Origin: Polytrichum commune | Lineage: Eukaryota > Streptophyta > Polytrichopsida > Polytrichales > Polytrichaceae | DNA: 64,000 bases | NCBI GenBank assembly: GCA_950295325.1 | Contig: OX485809.1 | Location: 38,781,081 to 38,845,080, forward strand | Reading direction: 5' to 3' | Shown: positions 1-11,039 of the stretch, piece by piece | How positions within the stretch are numbered: position 1 is the stretch's first letter | Layout: each line of letters starts with the position of its first letter | Made by a program: the position numbers and the translations under genes | The notes under the pieces: model-generated | Seen by the model: only the letters and a program-made list of their open reading frames with translations | Told to the model about the DNA's origin: nothing | Databases searched by the model: none

Positions 1-749
1 TGCTCTTCAAGGTGCTTGTATAGAGAGAATGCCCACTAGGGGCTACAACACTTTTGAAAGTATTACGAGTATTATGAAGGGGAAAAAGTATGTTTATATC
101 AATTGATGTGCTTTTAATTTAACATGTCCAAAGTGAAACTAAAAGCACCTATGGCACAATCAAGACATAATGCACTTTGGTGTTTAGATGAGTACGTTAG
201 GCATGGAATACGCCAACCGTAATGCCGTAGAATCTACTTACATATGAAAGGAATTTGTGTTTAAATTAATTTGGACATATCCTCAAATTTTGGATTTTTT
301 GGTTGCTTCAATTCTATGAGCAAATATGCCGCTGCGCTTCTATGATACCTAAATTCAAGGGAGATGTGTGAGATTTCCCTGGTGATTACTTGAAAGTTAT
401 GTTATTAAAATATGATGGAGAACTCTCTCTCTCTCCCCCCCCCCACACGCACACGCACACACACACACACACACACACATTATATTTGACGTACATAATT
501 AAACATTATGAGAAAAAATGATAAAAGAATTGCTTCAATATCATCATAGTCAACTTTGCATATTTTCTCATAGGATCCTACATACAAGCCTATTGGAGGA
601 TCATATGACAAACTTTTAGCATATCATAATTATGGTCTTGGACTTTGTCCATTTTTACTTAAATATTGGTTAAGGACGATTGGGCACTACCCTAAACCTA
701 CGCATGGATGTTGATGGAATAGCAAGCGAAGGGTAAAGCATATGTGAAT
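1..749. other. Left-edge intergenic DNA
   Basis: Apart from the compound microsatellite no gene or known repeat is recognisable. Short open frames lack coding character. Confidence 0.3.
423..479. repeat. Compound microsatellite (CT)n-(C)n-(CA)n
   Basis: Direct reading: a CT run, a C run of about 11, then CA/CG dinucleotides turning into a pure CA run. Confidence 0.95.
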
Positions 750-751
750 TA

Positions 752-1201
752 CACCATTTATGGTATTTAGTGTCACACGCATAATAGTATCACTTACTCT
801 ATTTGGAGACCTATGATAGGTTGCACATTCGATCAATAGCTTTATCATTAGTATCACCTCATGATCCACTAGGTGTTCAAGTGCACTTACTAATATCTTG
901 GCATTTTGTATGCTCAATAATATCTTCCTCTTGCACATTGAAACGTAAACACATGACACTTGTCATCAATATGCTCAATAATATCTTCCCCTTGCATACC
1001 AAAATGCAAAAGTATCATCTCAAGTATCCCAATGTGCTATCCTAATGTCAGAATATAAACATTTCTTCCCTTCAAAAAATTACTTATGTTGACGAATAGT
1101 AACATAGTGGCAATTAGTGGATGTGGCACTTTTAAACCTCTAGGCATCTAGTTTAGACCCTTTGAAAATAGTGTACGTGACACTAAATACCATAGGTGGT
1201 G
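752..1201. mobile_element. Stowaway-like MITE, copy 1 (diverged)
   Basis: 450 bp flanked by TA (750-751 and 1202-1203). The left end CACCATTTATGGTATTTAGT and the right end ACTAAATACCATAGGTGGTG are inverted repeats. The termini are related to, but distinct from, the CACTAAAT ends of the copies at 6.7 and 53.1 kb. Confidence 0.6.
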
Positions 1202-1734
1202 TACTTATGTCCTTACATGGACCAAAAACACTCTCATTGATAAAGGAACTGAATCCAAATTTGACACCCTTGTCAATGGTTTCAAGTAAATTGTCAAAGT
1301 GCCATGTCTTCACTTGAAACCTTTTGTGAAAAGTAGATATTTTCTTTGGAACAAAAGTGTATTGTAGTAGTGCATCAAAAGACAAGGATTCATCAACCAC
1401 ACATCATTGTTGAGTCATCCAAGATATGCTTTGAGTCATTACTAATACCAATAATGTTTTCTCATTTCATTCAAATTGGAGATTTTTGGGTTTGGGGTCA
1501 TGGTGTACAAGAAATAGAAATCAAAGGATTGTGTTAACTCAAAACCCGAAGGGAACTAGAACTCTTAAGATTAATTAGTTAGTGTCGCCTTTTTGGGTTA
1601 TACCTCAAACTCGGGATAGAGGCATTGTGGGGATTCGCTTTGGGTTGGTAAGGGTATGTGAGAAGTATAGATGTCAAGGTAAGCGGGTCTTAAAGAACAC
1701 ATTTCTCTTCACACCCACTTCTCATAGGTTGGTG

Positions 1735-2060
1735 AAACATGCAATTAGTGCAAAATGGTTAGCAAATCTAACTTGTGCATGTAGTCATTTTTCTCGTAAT
1801 TTTCAAAGCTTGTATGAATATCCTATGCATTGTCAAAGTGAAATTTCTCGAAATCATTAAATGCTCATACATGTCTCTCGAATTATGTTGAATGTTAAAT
1901 ATCTATAATTGTTAATTAATTATGAGCACATAGTCCAACCCTCTTTTCAACACATGTCTTTTTATATCCATTCTTAGATCCACACTCAACCATTCACCAC
2001 TCAAATATAGGTGTCCAAAGTAGGCACATCTATGTTAGGCTCAATGAAAAAGTTTGACTA
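1735..2060 (+). repeat. Dispersed repeat family A
   Basis: Shares blocks such as CATGCAATTAGTGCAA, TGGTTAGCAAATC and CACTCAAATATAGGTGTC with plus-strand copies near 23565, 45355, 45770 and 59065 and minus-strand copies near 5570, 12975 and 49310-49880. At least eight decayed copies are in this window. No coding capacity; class unknown. Confidence 0.6.
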
Positions 2061-2315
2061 CCACTAAGAAGTAGATTAAATTAGTTCAAAACATCCAAGT
2101 TAGATAAAGCTTCTCACGACACATCTGTTTTGATTTGTCAAGAGAATGCTATTGGCTTTATGTAACTGAAAGGGCCCTAAGATAGGTCAATTTGGGCTCT
2201 AAAACCCTAAACCCTACACACCTATATAGAATTGTCAGCCTAGCAAAGGGAATGCATTTTACTAGTTATAAAAATATGTTGAATGAACTCATAACTTTAT
2301 TTAGATCCATACCAG

Positions 2316-2410
2316 TGTTATGTGGGACTAACAATATTCCATGAAATATTCGTCACATTCGGGACTAAACACGGGAATATTCCATGGAATATTGTCATTC
2401 CCACAAAACA
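2316..2410. mobile_element. Small MITE family E
   Basis: Two 36-bp arms (2316-2351 and 2375-2410) are nearly perfect inverted repeats around a 23-bp spacer, with the shared core CAATATTCCATG. The adjacent ACATTGTTACGGATTTGAATAATGTTA forms a second short palindrome. Related pieces are at 7085-7150 and 44640-44745. Confidence 0.65.
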
Positions 2411-2568
2411 TTGTTACGGATTTGAATAATGTTATGCCAAAACTTTGTTAATCTTCAGCATTTGGATGTCAATGTGTGCTGAAAGCACAAATATATTTAT
2501 TGCCAAATTTTCACTTTGAAGATGATGATGTCTATGTTCTCAATGTTAGTTATGGAGGTTGATTTATC

Positions 2569-3305
2569 CTTGACTTCCCAAGCCTATGAAAAGGTTGTTT
2601 TGAGTGCAATTCACTCAATGTCGGTTGCACGGTCGGTTGTGGAATTTGCATGGACGAGTTTTGAGGTTAAAATGTGATTTCATTGTAAGATCTTGAAACA
2701 TGGGAGGTGAGCAATTTCGAGGGAAAAAAATGTGCATGAACGGTCCTTTGGATTTTTAGATTATAGCAATTAAAGGAAGTGATGCACAAGAAAATGCCAA
2801 TCAAATTCACCTTAAAAAGACCTTCGACCAATCAAATTCACATGGAAAATGACCCACTAGTTGGGGACAACTCAATACTTGAGCACCTTCACCAATTTTC
2901 ATGCCAAAGTGTGCAACCCACAGTAGGTTAGCCACCTTGCATTTGAGTATGTAAACCATCCCATATTTCTAGCCACATATGTGCAAAGAATTCTCTAAAA
3001 AACATAGAAATGTCCAAATGTTAAATTGAACAGTCAATGTATTCACAAAGGCCACTTTTACATGAACACCAAAACAAATTTCATTTTAACCAAAACTAAA
3101 CATCTGTAATGTTTATGCAAAGTTTGTAATGAAGTGGCAAATCGTTGATTGAAGTCAATAGCCTCACATGAGTCTCAACGCAACAAAAACATGACCACTT
3201 CCCATTTCGACATTTTTTACACATTCTAATCATCTCCAAATTGCTTTGGTCATGAGTTTAGAGGTTGATATCCATGTTGACTTGATGTTTATAGTTAGGT
3301 GGGGC
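2569..3305 (+). repeat. Family C repeat, copy 1
   Basis: About 735 bp, alignable along its length with 4510-5226 (same strand) and with about 9430-10022 (inverted). Shared blocks include CCCAAGCCTATGAAA, GTTGTTTTGAGTGCA and CTAATCATCTCCAAATTGC. By eye the copies differ at very roughly a fifth of positions. Confidence 0.65.
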
Positions 3306-3439
3306 TAATTTAGAATACCATCAATGTAAAACAAATATTTATGGGGACCCTAATTTTTGCAAGGGGTCCGAGAATTATACTACGTGGATTGCAAGTGCAC
3401 AAATCAGCATTACATTGATAAAAACCTTGCTTATGGAAT

Positions 3440-3600
3440 GGTATCTCAAATTCAACTAGGTCAACAAACGGGGAGAACCAACATCTATTGATAAATGAAC
3501 CGGTTGAGTTTGAAATAACCAATTGTAGAGTAGAGGCGCCCATAATTGATCACTTAAGAGTTTCTATGTCAAATTTGGAGAAGTACAAGGTGGTGCAATT
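3440..3600 (+). pseudogene. Coding-like fragment related to 30.7 kb
   Basis: The plus strand encodes GENQHLLINEPVEFE near 3470-3520, closely matching the minus-strand frame at 30730-30770 (GENQPLVTNEPIEFE). The surrounding frame is open for only tens of codons. It lies between the two direct family C repeats. Function unknown. Confidence 0.3.
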
Positions 3601-3639
3601 TTTCCTTGTGTAGTAAGAAAAAAATCATGTGGACTGCAA

Positions 3640-4140
3640 ATTTGTTGGTAATTTTATTCCTTAAATTGAAACCATTGTGATTTTTGGAAGCCAAAAGTTG
3701 GGCCGAACATATTACCAGCATCTAAAGCGTCAAGCAGACTTAGACCAAGGCATAAAGTGGATGTAAAGTCCTTAATCAAAAGAGAAATTAAAATTTTACT
3801 AAAATAAGAATATTGCAAACAAGTGTTTATTATGACATGGTCACCTAATTTTTCATTGAGACAACCAATTTACGTTCTCTTGTTGCAAAACCCAGGTGAC
3901 CACCAAACAATATTCATAAGGACACATGGGATTGCATGTCACTTCCATGGCACTTCCATGCTGCTTTCTCATCCATTTTTTGACAAGCTCGCCGATGGTC
4001 ACTATTGTTTTTGGCAAGCTTGTGTAGAATGAAGCGAGACCACCACTAAGTCTCAACCAATGAGTGAATCTAAATAACGGTGGTCGTGACCACTAGTCAT
4101 TGTTGTAGTGTAAATGGGCCTTCAGATGAGATGACCGATG
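3640..4140 (+). repeat. Dispersed repeat family D
   Basis: Shares ordered blocks with 7510-7835 and 44940-45345: GAGACAATC/CAACC, TTCTCTTGTTGCAAAACC, GACCACCAAAC and ATTCATAAGG, ending at CAACCAATGAGTGAAT and GTGGTCGTGAC. A truncated relative is at 58190-58640. Non-coding. Confidence 0.5.
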
Positions 4141-4509
4141 AAACTTTGTTTAACATCAAGATAACCCAAAACAAATTGTTTCATCAAAAAATGAAAGCGA
4201 CTATGTCAAATTTTAATATAATGATATTTATTTATTTAATAAAAAAATGATATAAAATTTTAGATTTTCATCAAAAGCACTGCATTCCAGTCTAATTCGG
4301 CTCTACATTATGCCCCATGACCAAGGATGATGAAAAATGATTTAGGAGTTCCCGTGGTCTAGCTTCAACAGCAGACCATGACTAGAGAAGCCCTAAATCA
4401 TTTTTTCTTATGGGCCTCAGTCATGTGTGTAAAATGGCCACAAATGACATGTTGAAAGTCTTTACTTATTTTGGGAGATGCCAACATGTCAACCTTTTGG
4501 TGCATAGCT

Positions 4510-5226
4510 TAACCCTTAACGTCCCAAGCCTATGAAAGGGTTGTTTTGAGTGCATGTCACTCAATGTTGGTTGTGGAATTTGGATGGACAAGTTTTGAGA
4601 TTAAAATGGGATTTCTTCGTAGGATCTTGAAACACGGGAGATGAGCTATTTCAAGGGCAAAAGTTGGCATGAAAAACCCTTCATATTTATAGATCATAGA
4701 AATTAAGGAAGCACATGAAAATGCCATGTTTAATCCCCGAAAATGAGTGGAATGCTTGTGCGATCCACTTGATGGGAACAACTCAATAGTTGAGCACCTG
4801 AGCCACTAGTTATCATGCCAAAATGTGCAATCCACAATAGGCTAACCAACTTGCAATTAGAGTACGTAAATTGTCTCATACTTCTAACCATGTTTATGCC
4901 AATATTTCCCTAAAATTAAAGCATGCCTAACGTTAAACTGAATAGATGATAGGAGCATAAAGGCCATTTTTAGATGAACTTAAAAAATAATGTGTGCCAA
5001 ATTAAACTTCTTTGATGTTCATGCAAAGTTTGCATTGAAGTGGCAATATATTGAACCCTCGCATGAACTTCCAACACAACAGAAACATGACCACTTCCCA
5101 CTTTAACATTTTTAAACACATTCTAATCATCTCCAAATTGCACATGTCATGAGTTTATGGGCTGATATCCGTGTTGGTTCGATGGTCATAGTTAATTGAT
5201 TGCGAATGAATGAGTTGGGTGGGGTC
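4510..5226 (+). repeat. Family C repeat, copy 2
   Basis: Direct copy of 2569-3305, separated from it by about 1.2 kb. An LTR pair is conceivable, but no primer-binding site, polypurine tract or TG...CA ends are evident and the divergence is high. Confidence 0.6.
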
Positions 5227-5569
5227 TATGTAGGGAAGTAATCATCCATCAACCATACATTGTTTGCTTGGGAAGTTAGGGGTTAACGATTATTCTGGTT
5301 CCCAATTCCCGAAAAGATTTAGTGTGTGACCCATTTACCAACTTGAAGAATACGGCCGGTCCCATTAGGTATCATTTGGATATATCAAAGAAGTAAAGAC
5401 TCGATTGAAATCGAGTTCCGACCTTTTCTTTGAAGTACTTAGGAGTGATTGAAAAGTTCAAAATATGACAACATGTTTAGTTGATTGCTTCATACATTTA
5501 TTAAAAACTTGTTTATTTTTTGACAAATCAACATTGAGAAGCCCTAAGGCACACAATTGTTATCCGTTA

Positions 5570-5790
5570 TTTTATTTTTTATAATCAAACACCTATATGT
5601 GATGGGTGTGTGGTTAGGTGATGATCAAAAGAACAAACACCATAAAAACACGTGTTTAAAAAGAGATTGGACTACAATTTCAAATCGTTTTAACTACTCC
5701 ACACTCAACAGTGAACACAATTGGGATGAAACCTATGTATTCTATCAAGACATCAACAAATGCGTACTTCTAGGTCTCATATGAGCATTA
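5570..5790 (-). repeat. Dispersed repeat family A, inverted copy
   Basis: Matches 12975-13200 and 49595-49740 in the same orientation (AAACACCTAT, AGAGATTGGACTA, AACAGTGAACACAATTGGGA). Confidence 0.5.
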
Positions 5791-6609
5791 TTTCTTGATT
5801 TCCACTCGGGTTGTGTTGTTTCGGCCAGGTTGGTTGTATTTTGGGTTCTCTCTGCAATTGAACTCTCAATTTGTGCCAAAAACAACAACCAAAAAACAAC
5901 TACGTACTTTCAACAAACATAACTAAATAAGGGAAGATACGATTCTCAATCCAATTATGTTGATGCTTCATCATAGATATGCTAATGCAACACAAATTCC
6001 GCTATGTAAATACAATCAATGAAAGTTGAAGATATTCATGAATGACACCCACATGCATTAACACATGAGGGATGATATGATGCTAGTGCCATAACTTTCC
6101 AAACAAATGGGAGCAAGTAGTTGTCGAGTTTTTGCTTTATTTTTCAACTGTGAATGCTTTGAATGCCTCAAAGACTCTTACAAACCAAATCTACGCTCAA
6201 AGGCACAAGTTGCACTCGGAGTGGTGAAAAACATAAACGGTGCATTACTATATGACTCAAAAGCAAGTTCGTTCAATGCATCACCAAAACCATGAAAGAA
6301 GAAAGTGCCTAACTAACTAGCTAACTTAGGAAATGTTAACAATTGAATTGGAAAGCGATTGCATGGATGTCAAAGTGTTCAACATGATGGGTGTGAAAGG
6401 CTACCATGGTACGGTAAGTAGGTAGCGAAGTAAAGCCATGGATTTCCACAAGAGTTTGAAGCATGAGATGCCATGATGAGCCCGGTGAGGGCACGAGTCA
6501 CCACTTGTGATTATTAGAGCATGGGCCCCATGCCATCCCATAACATGAAGTTTCAATGCATGGGCATGGCATGGGCACCGTAGGCTATTATGTAGCGATG
6601 GACATTTAC

Positions 6610-7465
6610 AAGAAAAAGAAATACGACTTCAATGTTGCCACCAACATGAATTATGGTGTTGCTTCATTTTTGAGTTGGTTTGAATCTATATGTAATTCTG
6701 AAATAGGCGTTACAAGATTTAGAGGGCACAAGATGATTACACTAAATATGATATTTAATGTCACCAATTCTAATCGTCTTGCTCAATACTAATTGTAAAT
6801 TGCGGTATAGTGTCACCAACACTAAATGTTAACCCAACATTATTTGTCATTCCTTGTAATTTTTTAAAAAAAAGTTGGGGGGGATTATAGACTTACAATG
6901 TTGCAATTACCGCCACTTACCAAACGATTTTTTATCCAAATTCCAATTATCCATGACAAAATTTCGTCACACATTGTTGATAAGAGAAGGCATGGTTTTG
7001 GCCAATGGATGAACTCATCCATCATCCATGACAACATTTCTTCAATTATTCATAAGTTTTGGCATCTAAAAGGCTACATGAATGTGGAGAATATTTTGTG
7101 GAATATTGTCAGTCCCACAAAACATTGTTATGAATCTGAATAATGTTATGTACCATAGCGATATAGAATAGCATATGACACTAAATATCATATTTAGTGT
7201 ACTATCTTCTTTCAAAGGTGAAGGATACGGACAAGCCAATTGGCACCTATCTCCCGCAAGGGCAAAACCCTAGGTTCTCACGTGGTTTGTTGAATATATC
7301 CGGTTCACCAAGGTACCCCTGCTACGATTGGGTGGATTGTAGGTGGTAGGGTGCACCAGAGATCAAGTGCTTGGAAGGTCACCCATTTGAAGACTATTTT
7401 GGCCTTAGGCAACTTAACCTCATAGTTCTCATGAGATCCGGGTTAAGGCCTTGGATTTCAGCTAC
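6610..7465 (-). mobile_element. 5S-rRNA-derived retroelement, split by a Stowaway-like MITE
   Basis: Minus-strand copy. The 5S-like head is at about 7375-7462 and the body runs to about 7203. The element resumes at 6738 and ends near 6610 with a pyrimidine-rich tail (on the minus strand ATTTCTTTTTCTT). The gap, 6740-7199, is a MITE. The tail-side block GTTGCCACCAACATGAATTA is shared with 36573-36600, which helps define the full-length family (about 400 bp). Confidence 0.6.
6740..7199. mobile_element. Stowaway-like MITE (TA target), copy 2
   Basis: 460 bp with TA on both sides (6738-6739 and 7200-7201) and termini CACTAAATATGATATTTA and its inverse. The terminal block is itself nearly palindromic. 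It shares its interior (TGTCACCAACACTAAATGTT, CCAATGGATGAACTCATCC) with the copy at 53103-53474. About 88 bp extra near 7085-7150 is a piece of MITE family E. Tc1/mariner-derived by target and termini. Confidence 0.75.
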
Positions 7466-7509
7466 CCTAGACATGTACATGTATAGAGTGGTATTTCACA
7501 ATCCACCTA

Positions 7510-7835
7510 ATAAAGACCAATATTTTATTACAAAATGTCCCATAATGGTTGAAGACAATCAACATAACACATATGATGTGTCACGGCATGTGCACTTTCA
7601 TTTTTTGTTTAGACAACAGTTTGGGTTGTCTTGCAACAAAATTTAGGTTGACCACCAAATATTATTCATGGCAGGACATGCATGATTCCATGTCACATTC
7701 CCATTTGTTTTATGACACATTCAATTTTTCTTTTTGGATGACCGAAGTGGGACCGTCACTTGTTTTTCTAACCAATGAGAGAATTTAGAAATCGGTGGTC
7801 ACAATCCGTGGTCACTAGCATAAAAGGCCCTAAGA
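7510..7835 (+). repeat. Dispersed repeat family D, copy 2
   Basis: Decayed match to the 3.6 and 44.9 kb copies (GACCACCAAATATTATTCAT, ATTCCATGTCAC, ACCAATGAGAGAATTTA, GTGGTCAC). Confidence 0.5.
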
Positions 7836-7839
7836 TTAC

Positions 7840-9025
7840 TCAACCTCAATCAACCGTTCCATTTTCTAAGGGCATGGGCTTGAAAAAGGGTACCAATAGT
7901 CATGGAATGCGTGGTGGTCGTTTGGGGTCCGGCTTGGATTGAATGGTGAGCTCCGTGTGCCCTCTATCTACAACCCCTCCCATTCGCTGAAATAAGGTTT
8001 GTTAGCTAAAAATATAATTTTTGAAATTCCGTTTATTATGTGATTAAAAAATGATTTTTTAGCATGGTTTTTATACTTTGAGTATCATAGCACCATGGTG
8101 CATTGACGTGTGATTGGAGCTTCATTTGACTAGGCTCATTATTTCTGGTTTTTCCTAGGGTTTTTTTGGGAGAGGAGGGGGGGGGGGGGAATTATTTTTT
8201 GCACGAATCATCTATGGTGCTATGGTATGTGATTGAACTATTTTCGGGATAGTGATAATTTGCAACTTTATTGAATTGTGGGACTGCTATGATTGTAGGT
8301 CTTGTTGTAATTAGGTTGGAGCTCATTGATGGAATAACTATGATTAGCTATGATTTCATGGGCTTGTGAAATTAAGGGATGATAGAAGAATATGGCGTTA
8401 TAATCAATAGTCGAACATTGCACAATAACCGTCACTACACATGGGAAAATGGTTCATGGCATTATAATTTACTATACAATGGAAAATCGATCCATGATGG
8501 CTTGCCCAACTATAGTGGGTCTACCCTACCTACTTACATTAAGTTACCTATCCATAGCTAACAACCTATAAGTGCACGTTGTGATGGGCCTATCAACCTC
8601 GCCGCCTAGCTTAGCCATAGCTAATGACCGACACGTGCACAATTGCCATGCACACATCCAATACTAGTATGTGTATATGGATATTTGATAAGTACAACAC
8701 GCTATGCATCTCTTGAGGTAATTTTGGCATGTATGGCAACCACGTGACTCGTTCTTGTGGATTCATCCCATGCCAAACTTGATGTGTTGTAACGGGGAAC
8801 GGGAAGCATTTCATAATGCATTCACAAAGTTTGGGTCAAAACTAAGTAAGTTTGGCTACATACAAAATTCTCACTTTCAAGTCAAATTCTACATGTAATG
8901 AAAACAATAATAGAGAGGCAACGTGTGTGATCATAGCCATAGAAAAAAATTCAATGAGAATACTAAGTATTTGCTACTAAATATCTCAATATGGTAGCGC
9001 GATCGCCATTTGTAAAGGTTGTAGG
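7840..9025. other. Intergenic, nothing recognised
   Basis: Contains a G run near 8177-8189 and short random open frames. No match to the repeat families described here was noticed. Confidence 0.3.
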
Positions 9026-9044
9026 CTAAGTTTGATTGTTATCT

Positions 9045-9270
9045 AAGGGTGGCTTAAACCCAAGACCTTGACCCATATTACATGGGAACTCTGAGGTTAA
9101 GTCATCTAAGATTGGAATAATACTTGGATGGGTGACGTTCCTAACACTCAATTTTTGGTGCACTCTACTGCCCGTGATCCACCCAATCATAGTGGGGGTA
9201 TCCGGTGAATTGAATATTTTCAACCAATCATGTGAGAACATAGGGGCTTTGCCCTCGGGGGAGATATGGG
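9045..9270 (+). mobile_element. 5S-rRNA-derived retroelement copy (best plus-strand example)
   Basis: The segment about 9070-9175 resembles plant 5S rRNA from its CGGATCCCAT block to TGCACCC: CATGGGAACTCTGAGGTTAAG, then TTGGATGGGTGAC, then TGGTGCACTC. The GTTAAG box (9096) and GGATGG box (9126) are 30 nt apart, the same as in plant 5S rRNA as I remember it. A non-5S body follows (CACCCAATCATAGTGGGGGTA and beyond). Candidate classes are a 5S-headed SINE (SINE3 type) or the LTR of a Cassandra-like TRIM. Confidence 0.7.
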
Positions 9271-9279
9271 CGCAATTTG

Positions 9280-9410
9280 AATAACATGGGTGGGCACATG
9301 TCATGCTATGTGTGGGCATGGGTGGGCATGGGTGCGCACATATCATGCTATGGGTGGGCATGGGTGGGCATAGGTCGCTGCTGATGGGCATGGTCTGGGT
9401 ATGGGTGCAA
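9280..9410. repeat. Degenerate minisatellite (ATGGGTGGGCA units)
   Basis: Repeated GGGTGGGCA and CACATGTCATGCTAT blocks in irregular tandem order. Similar ATGGGCATGG-rich tracts occur near 6545-6580, 47155-47230 and 55360-55430. Confidence 0.6.
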
Positions 9411-9429
9411 ATTTAAAGGAAAATGTTGG

Positions 9430-10022
9430 GCTCTAGTTGCCACTCCAATGCAGACTTTGCTTGAACATCAATGGTGCTCATTTTGGTAGAAATGAAATAT
9501 TTTATGATGTTCTTGTAAACATGTCCTTCATGCTCACGTCAACTTTATAATTAAACTTTGGACACTATTTGAATTTTAAGGAATTCATGCGATTATGTAG
9601 CTAGAAATGTGGGACATTGCACATATCCACATATCCCAAATGTAAGGCGGCTAGCTCATTGTGGGTTGCACATTTTGGCATGAGAATTTGTGGAGATGCT
9701 CGACTATTGGGTCGCTCCTATCAAGTGGACCACACAATCGTTCCACTCATTTTCTAGGTGAATTTAATTGGTCAAAGGTTTTTTTATTTGGGGCAAAACA
9801 TGACATTTTTGTGTGAACCCCTTCCCATTAATTTTACAATTTGAAATTTTGGATGATATTTCATTACCCCCCCCTGTAAAGTAGCCCATCTCTCATGTTT
9901 CAAGATCCTACAAATATATCCCGCTTCAACCTCATAACTTGTCCATGAGGATTCCGCAAACAACGTTGAGTGAAATGCACTCAAAACAACCCTTTCATAG
10001 CCTTGGGAAGTTAAAGGTTAAG
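9430..10022 (-). repeat. Family C repeat, copy 3 (inverted)
   Basis: Reverse-complement match to the copies at 2.6 and 4.5 kb (for example TTCATAGCCTTGGGAAGTTA at its right end). It abuts the minisatellite-like CATGGGTGGGCA region at 9280-9410. Confidence 0.55.
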
Positions 10023-10244
10023 ATCGTAGAGAAAGAGAGAGCAAAGTGACACCGACTCTTTGTTGACCCTTGATCATAGTCACGATCTCATGTGTGAATG
10101 CAAAATGGGGTCATAGAGCTTGGCTATGGGCCAAATGTTATTGCCTCCTTTTGGAGGTGCTCCTTTTTGGTAGCTAGGTGCTAAGGTAGCATGACACTAC
10201 ATTCACTTTGTTTTTCCTTGTGCCGAAGGTTTTAATTTTCCAAA

Positions 10245-10440
10245 CACTCAAGGGTGGCTTAAACCCAAGGCCTTTAACCCAATCCCATGGGAGCTATGAG
10301 GTTAAGCCATCCATGGCCAATATAGTATTCAGACGGGTGACATTCTTAATGCTTGACTTTATAGTGCACCCTATCACCCATATTCCACCCAATAATAGTA
10401 GGGGCATCTAAGTGAACTGAGTACCTTTATCAAATTCATT
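10245..10440 (+). mobile_element. 5S-rRNA-derived retroelement copy, truncated
   Basis: Begins AAGGGTGGCTTAAACCCAAG, then has a 5S-like head with GTTAAG and GACGGGTGAC in the same 30-nt register as the 9.0-kb copy. The body is truncated after the ACCCAATAATAG block. More diverged than the other copies. Confidence 0.6.
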
Positions 10441-10699
10441 ACAAGTCACTATGTGCGGATGTCAAGAAATGTAACATTCCAAGACAACAAGCTATCACTA
10501 CCCACCAAGAGTCACATCACAATGTATTATCACATTCTACAAATTTAAAAATATATGGTATCGCTAAAAAAATAGCATATAATAAATACGAACATGCTAA
10601 AAGCATTTAGGGGGATTAAACTCACGTTTTGGCCAGGTTGTTTGGGAGTTTGATCCAAAGACAAGTTTACGCTTCAGTCTAATGTAATGTAGGTTTGTA

Positions 10700-10840
10700 G
10701 AATACACCTTAAACTTTGTAATATCAACCTCATGAATGTCACTCCTTTTCTTATATCCCGAAACCCTAGGGAACATATGTTCTCGGTTTAAATGTCACTC
10801 TTTGTTGTCACACTTCCCTCCCATATATCGTTTAGTCATG
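10700..10840 (+). repeat. Dispersed repeat family I, copy 1
   Basis: Matches 28440 and 52440 copies (CGAAACCCTAGGGAACATAT, TTTGTTGTCACACTTCCCTC). Shorter than the others. Confidence 0.5.
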
Positions 10841-10948
10841 CTTGTTCCCGGATCCTCTGGAGGAAGCACGAGTAGAATTACCTTGGCCCATTTACCTTCA
10901 TTACATGTTACTTTGTTCTCTTGACAAAATACCTTTGTGTTGTTTGCT

Positions 10949-11012
10949 TGTGTGTGTGTGTGTGTGTGGTTTTTTTTTTTTTTTTTGGGGGGGGGTGGGG
11001 GTGGTGGTGGTT
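10949..11012. repeat. Compound simple repeat (TG)n-(T)n-(G)n-(GGT)n
   Basis: Direct reading of consecutive TG, T, G and GTGG tracts; likely unstable in length. Confidence 0.9.
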
Positions 11013-11039
11013 AAGGGGTTAGGGGGCATTTAGGGCATT

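Noticed and set aside
2569-5226. Intact LTR retrotransposon
   Set aside because: The repeats are too diverged, and no primer-binding site, polypurine tract, TG...CA ends, gag or pol was seen.
9045-9270. A functional 5S rRNA gene
   Set aside because: The first quarter of 5S is missing, many conserved stem bases have changed, and the same non-5S body recurs at other loci, so it is a retroelement.
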